From Utricularia gibba (lineage: Eukaryota > Streptophyta > Magnoliopsida > Lamiales > Lentibulariaceae): a DNA stretch of 64,000 bases. The DNA is taken from the NCBI GenBank assembly GCA_002189035.1, contig NEEC01000014.1, positions 2,730,501-2,794,500 of the forward strand, in the 5' to 3' direction. Position 1 is the stretch's first letter. Every line of letters starts with the position of its first letter. Below are positions 25,993-38,821 of this stretch, one piece after another. The notes beneath the pieces are model-generated. The model saw only the letters and a list, made by a program, of their open reading frames with translations, had not been told where the DNA came from and made no database searches. The position numbers and the translations under genes are program-made.

Positions 25993-26462
25993 TGTTAGAA
26001 TACGCAATACCACATCGAAAAATGAAAGTGGAATAATCAAGTATATAAGAAATTGACCTATCGGATCCTGAATTTCAACATGGTATCAGAGTGTTTGCCT
26101 TGCAGCACGATTTGGGTGGCCAAGACGGGTTTCTTATTGATCTGAGGTCCGGTTAAAAAAAAAAGAGATGCATTGGGCTTAGGCGACAAAAAAAATAGAT
26201 CGACGTATGACCTGAGCATTATCTACAATCATAAAAAAAAGGAGCAAGTCATCATCGGATCACAGACCAGTTCGACTTGAGGGCGGGTGTTAGAATACAC
26301 AATCCCACATCGGAAAATGAAAGTGAAATAATCAAGTATATAAGAAATTATGGATTACTAATAATTGGTTGGGCCTAATATTTTCTATTGTGATCCACGT
26401 TTCTTGTATACTTGGGCTTCATGTGCGTGCTCGCTCGACCCATCAGATCCTAAATTTCAACA
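25993..26462 (+). mobile_element. TRIM (miniature LTR element), target duplication CTTCA
   Basis: A 470-base element: left LTR 25993-26080 (88 bases), primer-binding site TGGTATCAGAG at 26081, internal part without coding capacity, purine-rich tract, and right LTR 26288-26462 (175 bases). The LTRs start TGTTAGAATAC and end ATTTCAACA. The left copy lacks the middle of the right one. CTTCA flanks both ends (25988-25992, 26463-26467). Confidence 0.9.
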
Positions 26463-27490
26463 CTTCATTGATCACACACAAATTTGATTTTTGATATTGC
26501 AAAAGCTAAACTTACTCTTCCAATCAAACATATTTTTTGGGAAAGCAAGCATGCATATTTTTGTGAGTTGTATGGGGGCCAATTTAAGAGATGGTTATCT
26601 ATTTTCACTTAAATTTGAAAGATATTCATTACTAAAAATCTTTTGTACACTGGATTTAATATATATATTTAAAAAATTAAAATTTTATAAAATACACTGA
26701 AATATCATTGTATTTATAGAAATATTGCATTTCCTTTAACTGAATATTTTCTAAATCAACAATAATATCATTATTTTGCATATTTAACTATACATTATAA
26801 TACAAAGTTTTACAAAATATGCAATTTGCATCATTAAATTCTCAAATATGTTATGATCCCAAAAGGTGAATACTTAGTTGTTACGGTCAGCACATCATTT
26901 TAATTTTCAGTAAATGGCACTTTGTTATTGAGGCATATGCCTTGCGGGGAAGGTATTCCGATGAAAAGGGACATATACTGTGGAATAACTGAGACTACTC
27001 CAACTCCGTTTTGTTGCACATTGGACCTCATTGTACAAACTAATGAAGGTTGAGTAAATGATACCTGCAAAAGTCATCTTCCATACTAACCGATGACTCC
27101 AAAAGTTGAATTGTGCCCCTCGAAGGACGGTGACGTTTCGTGTTGTTATAGGCGTGTGGTTCTGGTTAGGGAAGCGGGGGAAATGACGAATACAGCCCCG
27201 ACCCCGGTCCCATTCTTCGAATGCCCAAAATTCAAAGCGGATGGCATGTTAGGAATTATATTCTTCTTTTGTAATGCATAAATTACACCCAATCGTGACA
27301 TGTTATAGGAATGGAAATGATTGATTGATTGATTGATTCCCATGAATTTGTGTGGTCTTCGGCCCGGCCCTTTTCTCCAACAGAAGAAATCAGCGATCAT
27401 TTTATTATGGGCCAAAAATACCTTAATGAGCTAGAAGGGGGATATTGCGGCCCATTAAATAGCCCTTTCGTAGCGTGCAGCCCAGTTGTA
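26463..27490. other. Intergenic, upstream of CPN20
   Basis: AT-rich to about 26900, then more mixed sequence. Short open frames at 27093 and 27329 are not supported by any recognisable protein. Confidence 0.4.
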
Positions 27491-27492
27491 CT

Positions 27493-27530
27493 TTCTGGAA
27501 GCATCTACGCCACCCTTTGCCAGAACTTTC
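27493..27530 (+). promoter_or_regulatory. Two heat-shock elements upstream of CPN20
   Basis: TTCTGGAA (27493-27500) fits TTCnnGAA and GAACTTTC (27523-27530) fits GAAnnTTC, the two inverted-dimer forms of the heat-shock factor site. They lie 30 bases apart and about 190-230 bases before the CPN20 start codon. This suggests heat-inducible control of a chaperonin gene. Confidence 0.6.
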
Positions 27531-27720
27531 TAGGGTACTATTATTTATCCGTTCGCGCAGTTACCGGCGGAGCTCGACAACTAAATTTCTGTTATTTTGA
27601 TTCACTGGCGCTCTACACTGCTCAGGTATGGCTGGTTCATCGCTCGCCTTTCCATGGCCGCTCTTTTTCTTTTTTATTTTCATTTTGGTCTCATTTTGGT
27701 GTTGTTTTTCTGGCAAGACA

Positions 27721-29108
27721 ATGGCTGCCTCCCAATTGACTGGTGTTGCTTCCTCAATTCCTGCATTGGGGTTTGCTTCGTTTGAGGGTCTGCGGGTCTC
27801 TGATGCAGTGAAGGCTTCATCTTTCTCACCTTTGAAGCGGGACGGGGTCTCATTGAGGCAATTCCGGTGCCTTGTTATCAAGGCCGCGACGACGGTTGCG
27901 CCTAAAGTGAGCTTTCATTTTCCTACTTCTCACTGTTGGCTGCATTCCAACTTTTTCCTCCCATATGGTTGATGAAATTCTTGTCAGAATCCCTGAGTTT
28001 TGGGTATAAATTTCTTGTATAGGCAGTAAATTCTGGAGTATATTGGATTTAGAAAGTAACATTTGTTGACGTGACTCTCTAAAATTCTGCATGATATCGG
28101 CAGTATACCTCATTGAAACCACTGGGCGATAGAGTTTTGGTGAAAATCCGGTCAGCTGAGGAGAAGACCGCAGGTGGTATCTTACTTCCGACAACTGCCC
28201 AGTCAAAACCTCAAGGTGGTGAGGTGGTGGCCATTGGGGAAGGTCGCACAGTTGGCAAAACGAAAGTGGATATTAGTTTGCAGGTATCAAGCGAACTATC
28301 TTGTAATGATCTTTCGTTGCTGCTCATTATTCTAAATTTACGGATATATGTAGAATGGTGCCCAAGTGGTATACTCAAAATATGCTGGAACTGAGGTGGA
28401 GTTCAATGGCTTGAGCCATTTAATTCTGAAGGAAGATGACGTCATTGGTATTCTGGAAACGGAGGATATAAAGGATCTGAAACCCCTGAACGACAGAGTG
28501 TTAATTAAGGTGTGGTCTTGTTTAATGTATCTTTTTACAAGCCCCTTCTTGCTTCAGCAAAGGAAATCTTAATGATATTCTGAAAGTGTTTTGCTTTGAA
28601 AGGGAGATGATATATTTAAATCCAGGTGCTAGTTTTTGTTTTGTTTTGATGTCGTAAAGATCCAAATGTGGTCGGTCATTGGTGAACTGTTAGAATCCTC
28701 TTAGCGTATTCTGTTGTGGGATAGCACAAGTTACGGTATTGAACCATGGCAGGTTACTGAGGCCGAGGAGAGAACAGCTGGTGGTTTGTACCTTACTGAA
28801 GCAAGCAAGGAGAAGCCTTCTATTGGTGCGGTATGCCTTGCTTCTTGTTGCCTTTGGAGAGCCATCCTAAGACGATGCTTTGTCAATTGCCTCCATGGCT
28901 TTCTATCTCACTCATTGAGTTATCCTCCCTTCAGGTTGTTGCTGTCGGCCCAGGACCCTTGGATGAGGACGGCAAGAGGAAGGCATTATCTGTGGCTCCC
29001 GGAAACACAGTTCTGTATTCCAAGTATGCCGGCAACGAATTCAAGGGGGCCGATGGATCAGACTACATTGTGCTGCGAGCATCCGATGTCATGGCAATAC
29101 TTGCCTAG
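27721..29108 (+). CDS. CPN20: Chloroplast 20 kDa co-chaperonin (tandem GroES-like), CPN20
   Basis: A complete 257-residue protein with two fused Cpn10/GroES domains, the hallmark of plastid CPN20, which caps the Cpn60 chaperonin during protein folding. After a Ser/Ala-rich transit peptide (about residues 1-60), domain 1 begins [13 protein letters not shown] and contains the mobile-loop region [11 protein letters not shown]. Domain 2 begins [11 protein letters not shown] near residue 162, has [10 protein letters not shown], and ends [17 protein letters not shown]. Exons are 27721-27906, 28104-28283, 28354-28509, 28753-28830 and 28935-29108, all phase 0 with GT-AG introns. The Met at 27721 was chosen over the upstream in-frame Met at 27628 because MAASQL begins a normal transit peptide and the length fits the family. 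Confidence 0.95.
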
Positions 29109-29500
29109 TTGTCGGTTGGGAGGCTGGAATTAGAGAGCAATGTTGGGGTCCGGCCGGATTTGAACAACCTCTGCAATGCTGCGGCTGGATTGTGCTACAG
29201 AGATGTAATGAACAACAACACTTAGCGGCTGTTTAGAGTTTTTATTGCTAAAGCCATCAAATTGTTGTAATAATCCTCAAGGAACCGTGATATTCCTTCT
29301 ACTGAGGGATGTACGTGGTGATAGGCCCCGTTATCGCATCCGTTTTAAAAAGATGGCCACTGATCGCATGAACGACATTCTCAAAATGTAAGGTGATATT
29401 TGAATCGTTGGACTTCTGTTTTTCTCCCTTCAATATAGGTAGAAAAAAGAAGGTAGAAGTTCTTCAATCAATCTTGGATGATTTGGTTGAGTTTTCCCCT
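29109..29500 (+). other. CPN20 3' flank
   Basis: Presumed 3' UTR and downstream sequence. A segment near 29390-29434 resembles 34530-34574 and may mark outer repeats of the decayed gypsy between them. Confidence 0.4.
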
Positions 29501-30681
29501 TTCAATTATTCCTAATAACTTGGTATTATAGTAATCCACAATCCCACATATGGAGGAGGTATTGAATGTTATGAAAAAAATGCAACTACAAATGGATTAG
29601 TGGTTGGGAGATATGGAGATGTTTTAACAACTTAGAACACAATGCTATTGAATCTGCAAATAATAGCAGCAAGTCAACAATCGATGCATAGTTCAAAGAC
29701 AACATTGGAATCCACAAGAATGACCGTTAAGACAATGAAATTGGAAATTTTCAATGACATGTTCGATCCACTCGGATGTCCAAGGGTCAGTATGAATTCT
29801 TAATTATGACGCTTAGTTTAACTAATGCCCGAACTACCTTTCAAAACATCATGAATTATGTGTTTAAATCTTATTGATGGAAATTTGTGTTTGTCTTTAT
29901 TTGTGATATCTTGGTGTATAGCTCTAGCCTGGAAGAACATTTGTAACATACCTATTTAGTCTTCCAAAACCAATGGGAAAATCAACTCTTCATCAATGAC
30001 TCTAATGTCGATTAATGAAAAAAAGTTAGAAGCTATCACTAATTGGAAAGAGCCGAGTAACCTGAGAAAAATGAGGAGATTTTGGGATTCACTGGCATTG
30101 TAGGTGATTTATAACTCCTTTTAGTAGCATCTCATCCCCTCTAACAGCCATGCTCTAATGAGATAATTTTTATTGGAACCCAATTGCAACCCAATTGCAG
30201 AGAAGGTGTTTGACAACCTCAAATCATTGTTGACACAAGCTCCAATACTTGCATCCCGTAACTTCAACAAAACACTTGTGATGAGTGTGATGCATCTAAG
30301 CATGGAATAGGGGTTTTGTTACATGCGGAACAACAATGTATGCCTACTTTAGTAGGTTACTTGCAAACCTGCATCAATCCTTAGTCACATATGAGAAGGA
30401 ACTCATCATTTTGGTTTATGCAATCAAACAATAGAGAGGTTATTTATGTGGAAGAATGTTTAGCACAAAAACAGATCGCCAAAGTCTTCAATATTCATTG
30501 CAATAAAAGATCTATAATCTCTTCCAATAGGAATGGTTTACTAAGCTCATATAATAAGGGTTGTGAGAATATCGATGATGATGCTTTGTCATGGAGGTAC
30601 AATTAGGAAATGTATCTGATGGCTATTACAACACCACAGCTACTCTTATTTGATCAATTGAGGGAAGAAACATTAGCAAAC

Positions 30682-33355
30682 TGATAAACGAAAATTCCTA
30701 ATGTCGTTGCAAAAATAGAAATTTCGTATCAAATAAATTTAAAAGCCCTAATCTATACAAAATACAAATTAAGAAAACTTATATAGTGGATTTTGGGATC
30801 GATCACGAGAAGCTTGTGTTTGCTAGGTGTTTCAGCATATGAAAAATTCGGAATAATAGTGGTTTTAGTCTAAGCTCAAACTAATATAGGTAACCAAGTT
30901 CAGTTAACAGAATCAAGTCTCAACGCTGAAAGTAACAATTACTAGTTTTAACAAAGAGTAATACTAAGATGCCTTAAGGGTCTACAGGTAATGTGGTGCA
31001 AAAATGTCTAATTTAATTTACCATGTTCCTATACTCACAACTCTAAACAGTCTAAGTCTACCCAGGTTATTCATTATATTTTCAGCTAAGTTAGTCCTTA
31101 ATATCATCACCAACATTGTAATTAGGTCTACCCGCATGCAAAGTGCATAGAACTCGGTCTACTTGGTTCTACTGGTTCTTTCCTGGACTAATACCTACTA
31201 CGCCCGCCTTGATTTGTTGGTCTACCTCTAAACCAAATATCTTAGTTGTGAAACTACTTGTTCCCCTTCTTAGATCTATCCATGAATTGATAGAAATAAG
31301 AGCTAAGTAACAAACATAAATTTCTTTATTAATCCTAAGTACACACCACCATACTTCACCTTAAAGCATCCCTAAAGTTTTAGCTACTCATATATGAAAG
31401 ATAAAATATGATATCATTAAGATAAACTGAAGAGAATAGCAAAGACATTGTAAAACAACAGTCAAAGTAATGAAAAATCTAGCAAAATAAAGCTAGAGTG
31501 TTTTTGTTCGCGATCTGCTCTGTTCACTGCCCAAAAAAGTAGCGTAAAAGTCTTTTGATGCGTGTCGTTTCCACAACAAATTTTAATACTTTTAAAACTC
31601 GTAAAACACAAAAGCGTAGTACGGGTGTCGAACACAAGGAGTTGTTTTTGAGTGAAAGGTGAGGCACCCCGAATACAACTGTCACGATTTGTAAACGGTT
31701 TTGAAGGTAAAGGTGCGAGAAACGTTGATGATGAAGCTTGAGTAAGGGAATGAGAGGGATTTTGAACATACAATTAAAATGAACGTAAACGATGAATCTT
31801 AAATAAAGTAAATGTTCCTGGGTTTGGAATCCTGTCCAGCTATGTTCGTTGCGTCTTCACTCATCTCTAGTCCTCTCGAGTACTCGATTATAGGAGTAAG
31901 GAATTGTCTACCCTCCCTTACACTCTCTTGCAAGAAGGCACGGGAATAGCCCGATATTGCTCCTCCTTGGACGAACGTGAGAATAATAGGTCCTCCCAGC
32001 GTACCCTAACGGCCGAATTGCGCGCGTGTGCCCAAGTGTTGTCAATGACCCAATGAGTCCAGATACGAGGTCACTACCTGTCCATTGATCTTGAGGTACG
32101 ACTACAGACAAAACGTTGTCTTCCTCCTGCCAAAAGGGTTCGAGTTGGTGCTTTCCACCTTGCTCCTCTCCAAAATCCGCGGGTAGTGATCAACTAACCA
32201 TGAACCTTGAACAAGGGGACTGTTACAGAAAGACTGCAACATAGAAGCGCGAAGACATACGAAACCCGTTCGGATTCAGAGAAAATGTGAAGATAAGCTA
32301 ATGATGCATAGATCTGAGGGTGTTCCAACCCAGAAACGGAAGTTTCTAGCTACGAACGGCCATACAAACTAAAGGAAATGCAAACAAGGTTCTAGAGAGA
32401 AGTTAGAGGAAAATTCCTCTAGAGAGAGAAACAAAAAGGAAAACTAAACTTGTCTGAACTGAACTGAACTTCATTGAGAGTCTGAGCTTTCATGTCCCTA
32501 TGATTCTGCTGAACTTGGGATGACTTGCAAGCAACGTCTGACACTGGTACGCTAATGATGCCCCCCTGTCAGAGACTCCCGTGTTCCGCACGTCAAGGCT
32601 CATGATTAGGCGTCTGCAGTCTTCCAGAAATCAAGGGAATGTCAGCTCGGGAAGATCCAATTTGTCGCCATTTGATGCCCTCTTTCTCGCACTTCCTGCC
32701 ACGTGTGCGCCTCTAGAAAAACTCAATTAAAACTAGTAAAATTAATAGATAAAATACAAGATTTAGGATAATTACCCTAAACTAGATAAAAACTCAAATC
32801 TCACATTATAGACTTCTAATTAGACACTTCTAATCACATTTAAACATAAAAACAACCTAAGAAATAATAAGAAAATGACACTTAACATCTTTCATCTTCC
32901 TTCTCGAGAAATCGCCTTCATCTTCCTTCTTTCGTGTTCCTCCTGCCCTCTCCTAGGGTCTGGTCGTGTTCTCTTCCTTCTCCCTTTTCCCCAAAAATAT
33001 CTTCACATCTTTTTTCCATTTTTCAAAATCAGTCCACTATTCTGTACCATTCCTAGCCTAAACCTACAGACTGTAGGTGGCTGAATATTAATCATGTCTC
33101 ATTCTTGTGTCTTGTGCCCCTTCGAGTTGTGCTCATAAACTAGCTAAATGTGATCCACAATGTTGCTGCTAACACTTGAAAAAATATTAGAAATCATAAT
33201 ATATACTAAATCATTAATTTAGTCAATATTATGCATAAAAATACAAATAACACTACAATTAACAAAATATCAAAAATCATAGTTAAAATACATAATTTTA
33301 TCATTAAACATCTAAATTTCATAACCTAAAAACACTAATAAAATGTGTGTTATCA
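30682..33355 (-). mobile_element. Solo LTR, family A, split by a family B solo LTR (target duplication CAAAC)
   Basis: Starts TGATAAACG and ends GTGTTATCA, with the perfect duplication CAAAC at 30677-30681 and 33356-33360. Without the nested 1332-base insertion and its duplication, the LTR is about 1.34 kb, matching the other family A copies. It sits between the RNase H and integrase parts of the gypsy. Confidence 0.92.
31556..32887. mobile_element. Solo LTR, family B, nested in family A (target duplication TCTTT)
   Basis: 1332 bases, TGATGCGTGTCG...GACACTTAACA, homologous to 6190-7487, flanked by TCTTT at 31551-31555 and 32888-32892. The family A sequence resumes directly after it. Open frames inside are chance. 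Confidence 0.92.
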
Positions 33356-34713
33356 CAAACCCTGAACTACAAAAAAAGAGCAAACAACTTAAACCTAGAG
33401 GATTACTACAACCTTTAAGCATTTTTGAGCGCATATAGTCAGATATTTCTATGGATTTTGTAGGACTTCCCATATCTAAGATATGGAAGGTGATCCCGAT
33501 AGTGTTTGACTGTCTCTCCAAGTACTTCCTAGCTTTGTCACATCCCTATACAACATCCTTGGTAGCAAGAATTTTTTTCGTAGTGGTGGTCTAGTTGCAT
33601 GAAATACTTGAAACAATTCTGAGTGATTGTGACCCAACATTGACTAGCATGTTCTGCAAGGAACTCTTCAAGTTATCAGGTATTACATTGCATTTCACTA
33701 CCTCTCATCACCCATAGGCAGACGGGTAAACTGTTGAGGAGAATGGTTAGCATGGATCAAATATATTTAAAACACAAATGACCACACTTCAATTTGTATG
33801 ACTTCATTTGAATTGGTTTATGAATAAGGCCCCCTTCTAAAATTCAATATGATTTATAGGCATAAGTCGGGGTAGTGGATATGGAGTTATGAAATCAAGA
33901 TGAGGTGCTGAAACTCACTAAGGAACGACTGCACTCTAGTAAAAAAATCATGTCCAAATATTATAACCAGAAACATCATCCGATCTCTTATGTTGTGAAT
34001 GATTAAATATTGCTTGAGATACATATAACACATAGCATAACACATAGCACTAACACACATGAAATACTCAAAACTACACCCAAACTTTCTGAGCCCCTTT
34101 CGCATTCAACACAAAATTGGTGAACTTGCATATGAGATTGCATTACCCTGAATCATCCAAACCAAGTCTTCATCGATGATCATTACCAAGGTTGGTAACT
34201 TGCCTCCTCATGCTATCTTGGAAAGCAGGGGAAGAATTATCAAAAGCATATTGGAGTGTAATGAAACCCAAGGGGTGTGGCAATAATGATAATATCTTGA
34301 TTCCCATTGGGGATAGTGTGGACACCATGCACGGATCCAAGGAGACAACAATATTGCCAAGTAGCCCAGCAGAGCTAACAATACCTAATAGAGTATAGTA
34401 GATAAGTAGATAGGGTCACCTACAAGACATAGTATAAATTAGGTAGAAGAAACAAACAACCTAAAACTATAACGTAATTCTAGTTCTCTTTTGAAAGGAT
34501 GCTTTATCAACAAAGGCATTATCAAGCTATAAGGTGAGATTTGAATCACTAGATTTTTGTTTCTCTTCTTTCAAAAGATCAACAAATAGAGAGAAATTAA
34601 GGAAAAAAAGATTAGCACTGATACCATTTGATATAACCCTTCAAAAAAAAGTGATTGATAAATCAAATCTTTGGATTTCTAATAAATCAATACTTCAAGA
34701 AAAGAAAGTTGAC

Positions 34714-35894
34714 TGATGGTAACTATGCAAGTATACCGAAACTGTTGAAGTAATAAAATAAGATCGTATCCACGGGAAATTGTTATTGAAATTTTCTTTT
34801 TAAATAAAGACTTAAAAAAACTGAAAACAAAAAAAGATTTGGTTTTAAAAAAAATAAGAAAAGTGGTTTTGGATTTAAGATCCACCTTGCTTGAAACTCG
34901 TCCTTGTGTGTGTGCAAATTTTGAAGATTTTCCTACTTGTGCAAACTTTGGGGGTGTTATTTTAAAATAGTGCTACTCGTTGACCCTTATAGCACTATCT
35001 ATTGTTTTGTGGGATTATAGAACAACCATGCCACTAGAGTCATTTAACCTATTATGATAATTCATGTTTTTCTTACACTCAAATCTAACCCCTATACTTC
35101 TCACCTCACAAAAAAATTAGATAGAATGTGTATTACCAACGATGTTCGATTGAGCCCTTTTCCTTATGTGCTTAAGGCCAAACTTTGATTCTCTCATACT
35201 TTCTTAGGGTTATATGGTACTAAAGATCACGTTAGTAAAAAAAACATTGCGAAAAATAAAATCAAACATCAAATTAAATGCTAAAAAACATAATAAGACA
35301 GTCACATGAGCAGGACTTGCGCAAGTAAGGATTCATCGCAGATCCTCAGCCATAAGCGCTCACACGCACATACTCGACTCTAAACAAAAAAAGTTGATAA
35401 AAAAATGAAAGGAGAGGAATCCAAAACATGATGGACTCGACTCTAAACCCTAAAATTGACTTTGACTGACTCTCTGGCACCGATCTTCGAGCTCTAGTCT
35501 TTATATAATGGTGAAGATTTGTCGGACTTTTTTTATGTGCTCATATCAAATCTTTTATCTGGATCTTCTAAGATTTGATACAGATCTTCTAGGATAAGAT
35601 CTAAATTTTCCAAGATAAAATATGAATCTTATCTTATCTGTGAATCTTTGACCGAGTCTTCATCCGGATAGATCAAATCTTTGCCTTCATTAAAATCAAC
35701 TCGAAAATCCTTCAAATTATACCAAAATTGTCTTGAAAAATTAGAAAACACACTTTTCCTCCAAAAAGATCAAAGTGGTATGAAAGATGTAAAATTGTTT
35801 TAAAAGCATGGGAAAATGGAAATAAAAAGGATGCAAAACCGTTCTAAAAGAAACATAAAAAATATAAATATAAGTGGCATAAAATCACTTATCA
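34714..35894 (-). mobile_element. Solo LTR, family D (target duplication TTGAC)
   Basis: 1181 bases starting TGATGGTAACTATGCAAG and ending AAATCACTTATCA, flanked by the perfect duplication TTGAC at 34709-34713 and 35895-35899. No internal coding region. Orientation is inferred from the TGATAAGTGATTTTATG end, which looks like an LTR 5' end on the minus strand. Confidence 0.85.
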
Positions 35895-35899
35895 TTGAC

Positions 35900-36229
35900 C
35901 TTCAAGAAATCAATATCCATGCAAATCAATTTATAAAAATGGTGTTGCACTCATAAAATAAGAAGAAGATGAGAGTGATAAACCATATTAAACACTACAA
36001 AACAGTTTGTTAAATATAAATTTTTCAAGAACTCAGTGTACTATAATTGCTCACAATATACATTATAAATAGAATTTTTCATCAACTACATTGAAACCAT
36101 TCTTATATAATTAGTCAAATAGGCCTATTGTAAAAAAGGTATTAATAGTCAAGTAGAAATACATTACCCAACTTTAATCTCTTTGTTCTATCTTAAGTAG
36201 ATTGAATTCCTTATCACATTTTTCATAGG
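35900..36229. other. Intergenic, no gene seen
   Basis: AT-rich sequence between two solo LTRs. Confidence 0.4.
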
Positions 36230-36688
36230 TGTTATGGGTAAAATCGGTATCCGAGATGAGACCGATTTTAGGGTGATAAATGAGGTCAGGAATATCGCAC
36301 TTAGTTGTGTTTTTCGTGGTTTGTTCGCACGGAGCTATCGGAGCTCGCCGGAGAAGATTTTCACTAGAAGGAGGTGGCCAAGAAGATGATACAAGTTGAA
36401 GAGTTCTTAGGATCCAACTCTTTCTCCATAATGGTTTCTTCTATTTATAGAAGAGCTCAATCTGGCCGAATCATGACGTTTGCAACTATCGGTTGCTTTC
36501 TGCTCCTGCTATACAATCTCGCTTTTCAGATATCGGCCGTCTATTATGTCATAATTCGGCTGCTTTTCAGACTGTGCCGTACGGCCATATCTGTCAGATA
36601 TCGGTTTGCCGTCTGGTATTATCCCTTCAGAGTTTCTTTTGGCAGCATTTTAGGAACCGATTACGCTCGAATGATTTATCCCCCATTA
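36230..36688 (-). mobile_element. Solo LTR, gypsy family C, 0.4 kb upstream of GID4 (target duplication ATAGG)
   Basis: A 459-base reversed family C LTR from TGTTATGGGTAAAATCGG to CCCCCATTA. ATAGG flanks it at 36225-36229 and 36689-36693. It is shorter than the 552-base copies and its last dinucleotide is TA instead of CA. Open frames on the plus strand here are LTR sequence. Confidence 0.85.
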
Positions 36689-37097
36689 ATAGGTTTGTGA
36701 TTTGATATATAATTCTTTCAAAAGCTTTTGATTCTTTCATATCTTTAATCTAGTGATTAATTAAAGTAAAATCATTGAAGTATTAGTGATTTCTTTTTTT
36801 CTTTCATCTTCATTATCTTTACTTTTAGTATCCATGATACCATCAAAGAGTTCGGTCAGGATTCCATCCCGAATTCATTGTTTATGTCTGTCTACCTGTG
36901 TAATCGGCTGGGCCGCACTATGGCATCTAATATCGTGCTCCTTACTAAAAATAGAAGAAGCAGGGCCCATGAACTCTATATATCGGGCTTAGAACCCCAA
37001 TGACTTTTATCTTAGAAAGGGGCCCACTTGTAATCACGCCCATTCATTATTGCTTTTCCGGAGTCACCGATGCCCGACGTTTTGTCGGAAATCAGAA

Positions 37098-38821
37098 ATG
37101 CCGGTTAGAGTGGTGGATGCTACTTCTCCTTCTCAAATATCAGGTTTGTATTCTGCTATGATGTTGATTCGTGGTTCTGTCTAGGTTTTGTGCTTTGGAA
37201 TTGTGTATTTTATGCTTAAGGTTGCCGGATGGACGATTATAACGCGTTTGAGTTTGGAGCTTCTTTGAATTCACTCATGCGGCTATCTTGAGCTGAAACT
37301 CTGTTTTCCATTGAAGGCACAACTACGGGATTCAGTTTACCGCCTCCGTGCTCTCTTTTGAGTGTTGGGCAGGTAATCTCATTGATTGAAATGCGGAATT
37401 CCTTGCGTATACAGAATTTCAGGTGTATATCACTAAGTTATGTTTCGGATTTCCAGCGTAAAGAACGTTATCAGGGATTTGATGTGAATCCTTTGTTGTT
37501 GGATATAATCGGGATTTTTCATTGGCTTTCTGTACTTTAGTGTCAGATGTTGCGAAATTGTAGTATATGTGGATGGAATCTGAATTTTAGATTGTGGATA
37601 AAGGAAAGATTAGAGAGCATTGTGTTTTATGCAGTGGCAAGCATTCTGCTCATATCTAGGAGAGTCTTGACTTGCTAACTGCATAGCAGGCTTTCTCAGG
37701 GACGCAAAATGTTTCTAGCCTCCAGAAAGATGAAGCGTGGCGTGTTAATGTACGCATTCAAGGTTGTGATCTTGAGCATGGGTACTTATGTGGTACTATG
37801 GAAGCACTGAATGTTCCGATGGCTGATACCCCTGTAAGAATTTTGAACATCCGCAACTCTAACTTGGAATTCTTGTAAGACATCCATATGTTGATATTTT
37901 TCTTTGCTTGTGCGTTTCCTGGACCATCTTGTTGGGTGTCGGTAGTAGAACTTTGATCTATCCTTATTTGAAAAATACTCATAGCATACATATGCGAGTA
38001 ACATTTAAGGAAGCAGTGAACAAAACTCTCATCATTATTTTTCTATGTGATCATCTTGTACAAAGCTTCAGTTCATTGCTTTTGTGTCTTTCAGGTTGTT
38101 ACCTTCTGGGAGGGTGAAATTGTCGACACAAAAAACTACACTTTCTTCACTGGAAAGTGGGGAGCAACGTATGCTGTTTTTATTCTCCACGTTTGCCACA
38201 TTCCGGCCCTTCACCACCATAGTTCTTTGATTGAACTTTATGTGTTAAGCAGGTCTGAAGATGACATCAAACACTGGACAAAGTTTACATCCTTCTCATC
38301 ACTTCCGGTTTCTTTTACTGTCGTTCCCACCATCTTTCATGTGTACTGCACAGCACAACTCACTTTATGTCATCTTTTCCAGAGCGAGGTGGAAGTTGAT
38401 GGTGGGAAATCTGTGGATTTGAGTAACTATCCGTACATCTTCATGGTAAGGCTCTTCCTCTAGTGTCCCATCTTCATGAAATGAGTAGAATCTGGTGATA
38501 CATTTAACCCCCTCCATGCCGTTTCCATCTCCCAGAGATGGAAGGAGCAGTACTTTGTAAATGCTGGAAATGACTGTGGCCTCACCATTGCCGGCTTCTA
38601 CTACGTTTGCTTTTCATGCAGCGATGGATCAATCAATGGGTTTTACTATGATCCCAACAGCAGGTGCGTGCTGCATCATATAAGTCGCGCCCCTGAACTA
38701 CTTACAGGGATCACACAATCCGCTTATTTTCTTGTTGTGTAGTCCCTTCCAGAAACTGGAACTGAAGGCCACCAATGATGGAAGATCAGGTTTCTCCTTC
38801 TCCACGTACGAGCTACAGTAA
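37098..38821 (+). CDS. GID4: GID4 / Vid24-like substrate receptor of the GID/CTLH E3 ligase
   Basis: A complete eight-exon gene encoding 214 residues, the usual plant GID4 length. The protein starts MPVRVVDATSPSQ, and the Vid24 beta-barrel holds LEHGYLCGTMEALNVPMADT, VVTFWEGEIVDTKNYTFFTG, DDIKHWTKF, YIFMRWKEQYFVN and CGLTIAGFYYVCFSCSDGSI, ending SGFSFSTYELQ. In yeast and animals GID4 binds proteins with an N-terminal proline for ubiquitination. The plant role is inferred from strong similarity. Exons: 37098-37143, 37317-37372, 37690-37833, 38095-38168, 38253-38307, 38383-38445, 38536-38663 and 38743-38821. All junctions are GT-AG and in phase. A copia LTR begins seven bases after the stop codon, and a solo LTR lies about 400 bases upstream. 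Confidence 0.95.

Larger units (their letters stand above)
29500..34430 (+). mobile_element. Decayed Ty3/gypsy element carrying nested solo LTRs
   Basis: Before the nested insertion there is gypsy reverse transcriptase with stops: YEFLIMTLSLTNARTTFQN near 29790 and then CDILVYSSSLEEHL near 29910, where the usual DD is CD. RNase H fragments follow, including EKVFDNLKSLLTQAPILASR near 30200. After it, integrase pieces include ISMDFVGLPISK near 33450 and the DPTLTSMFCKELFKL and HHPQADG blocks near 33630-33725. The original ends are not clear. Confidence 0.8.

Noticed and set aside
27329-27739. 136-codon open frame upstream of CPN20
   Set aside because: It resembles no protein, overlaps the promoter with heat-shock sites and the CPN20 start, and is better explained as 5' sequence.
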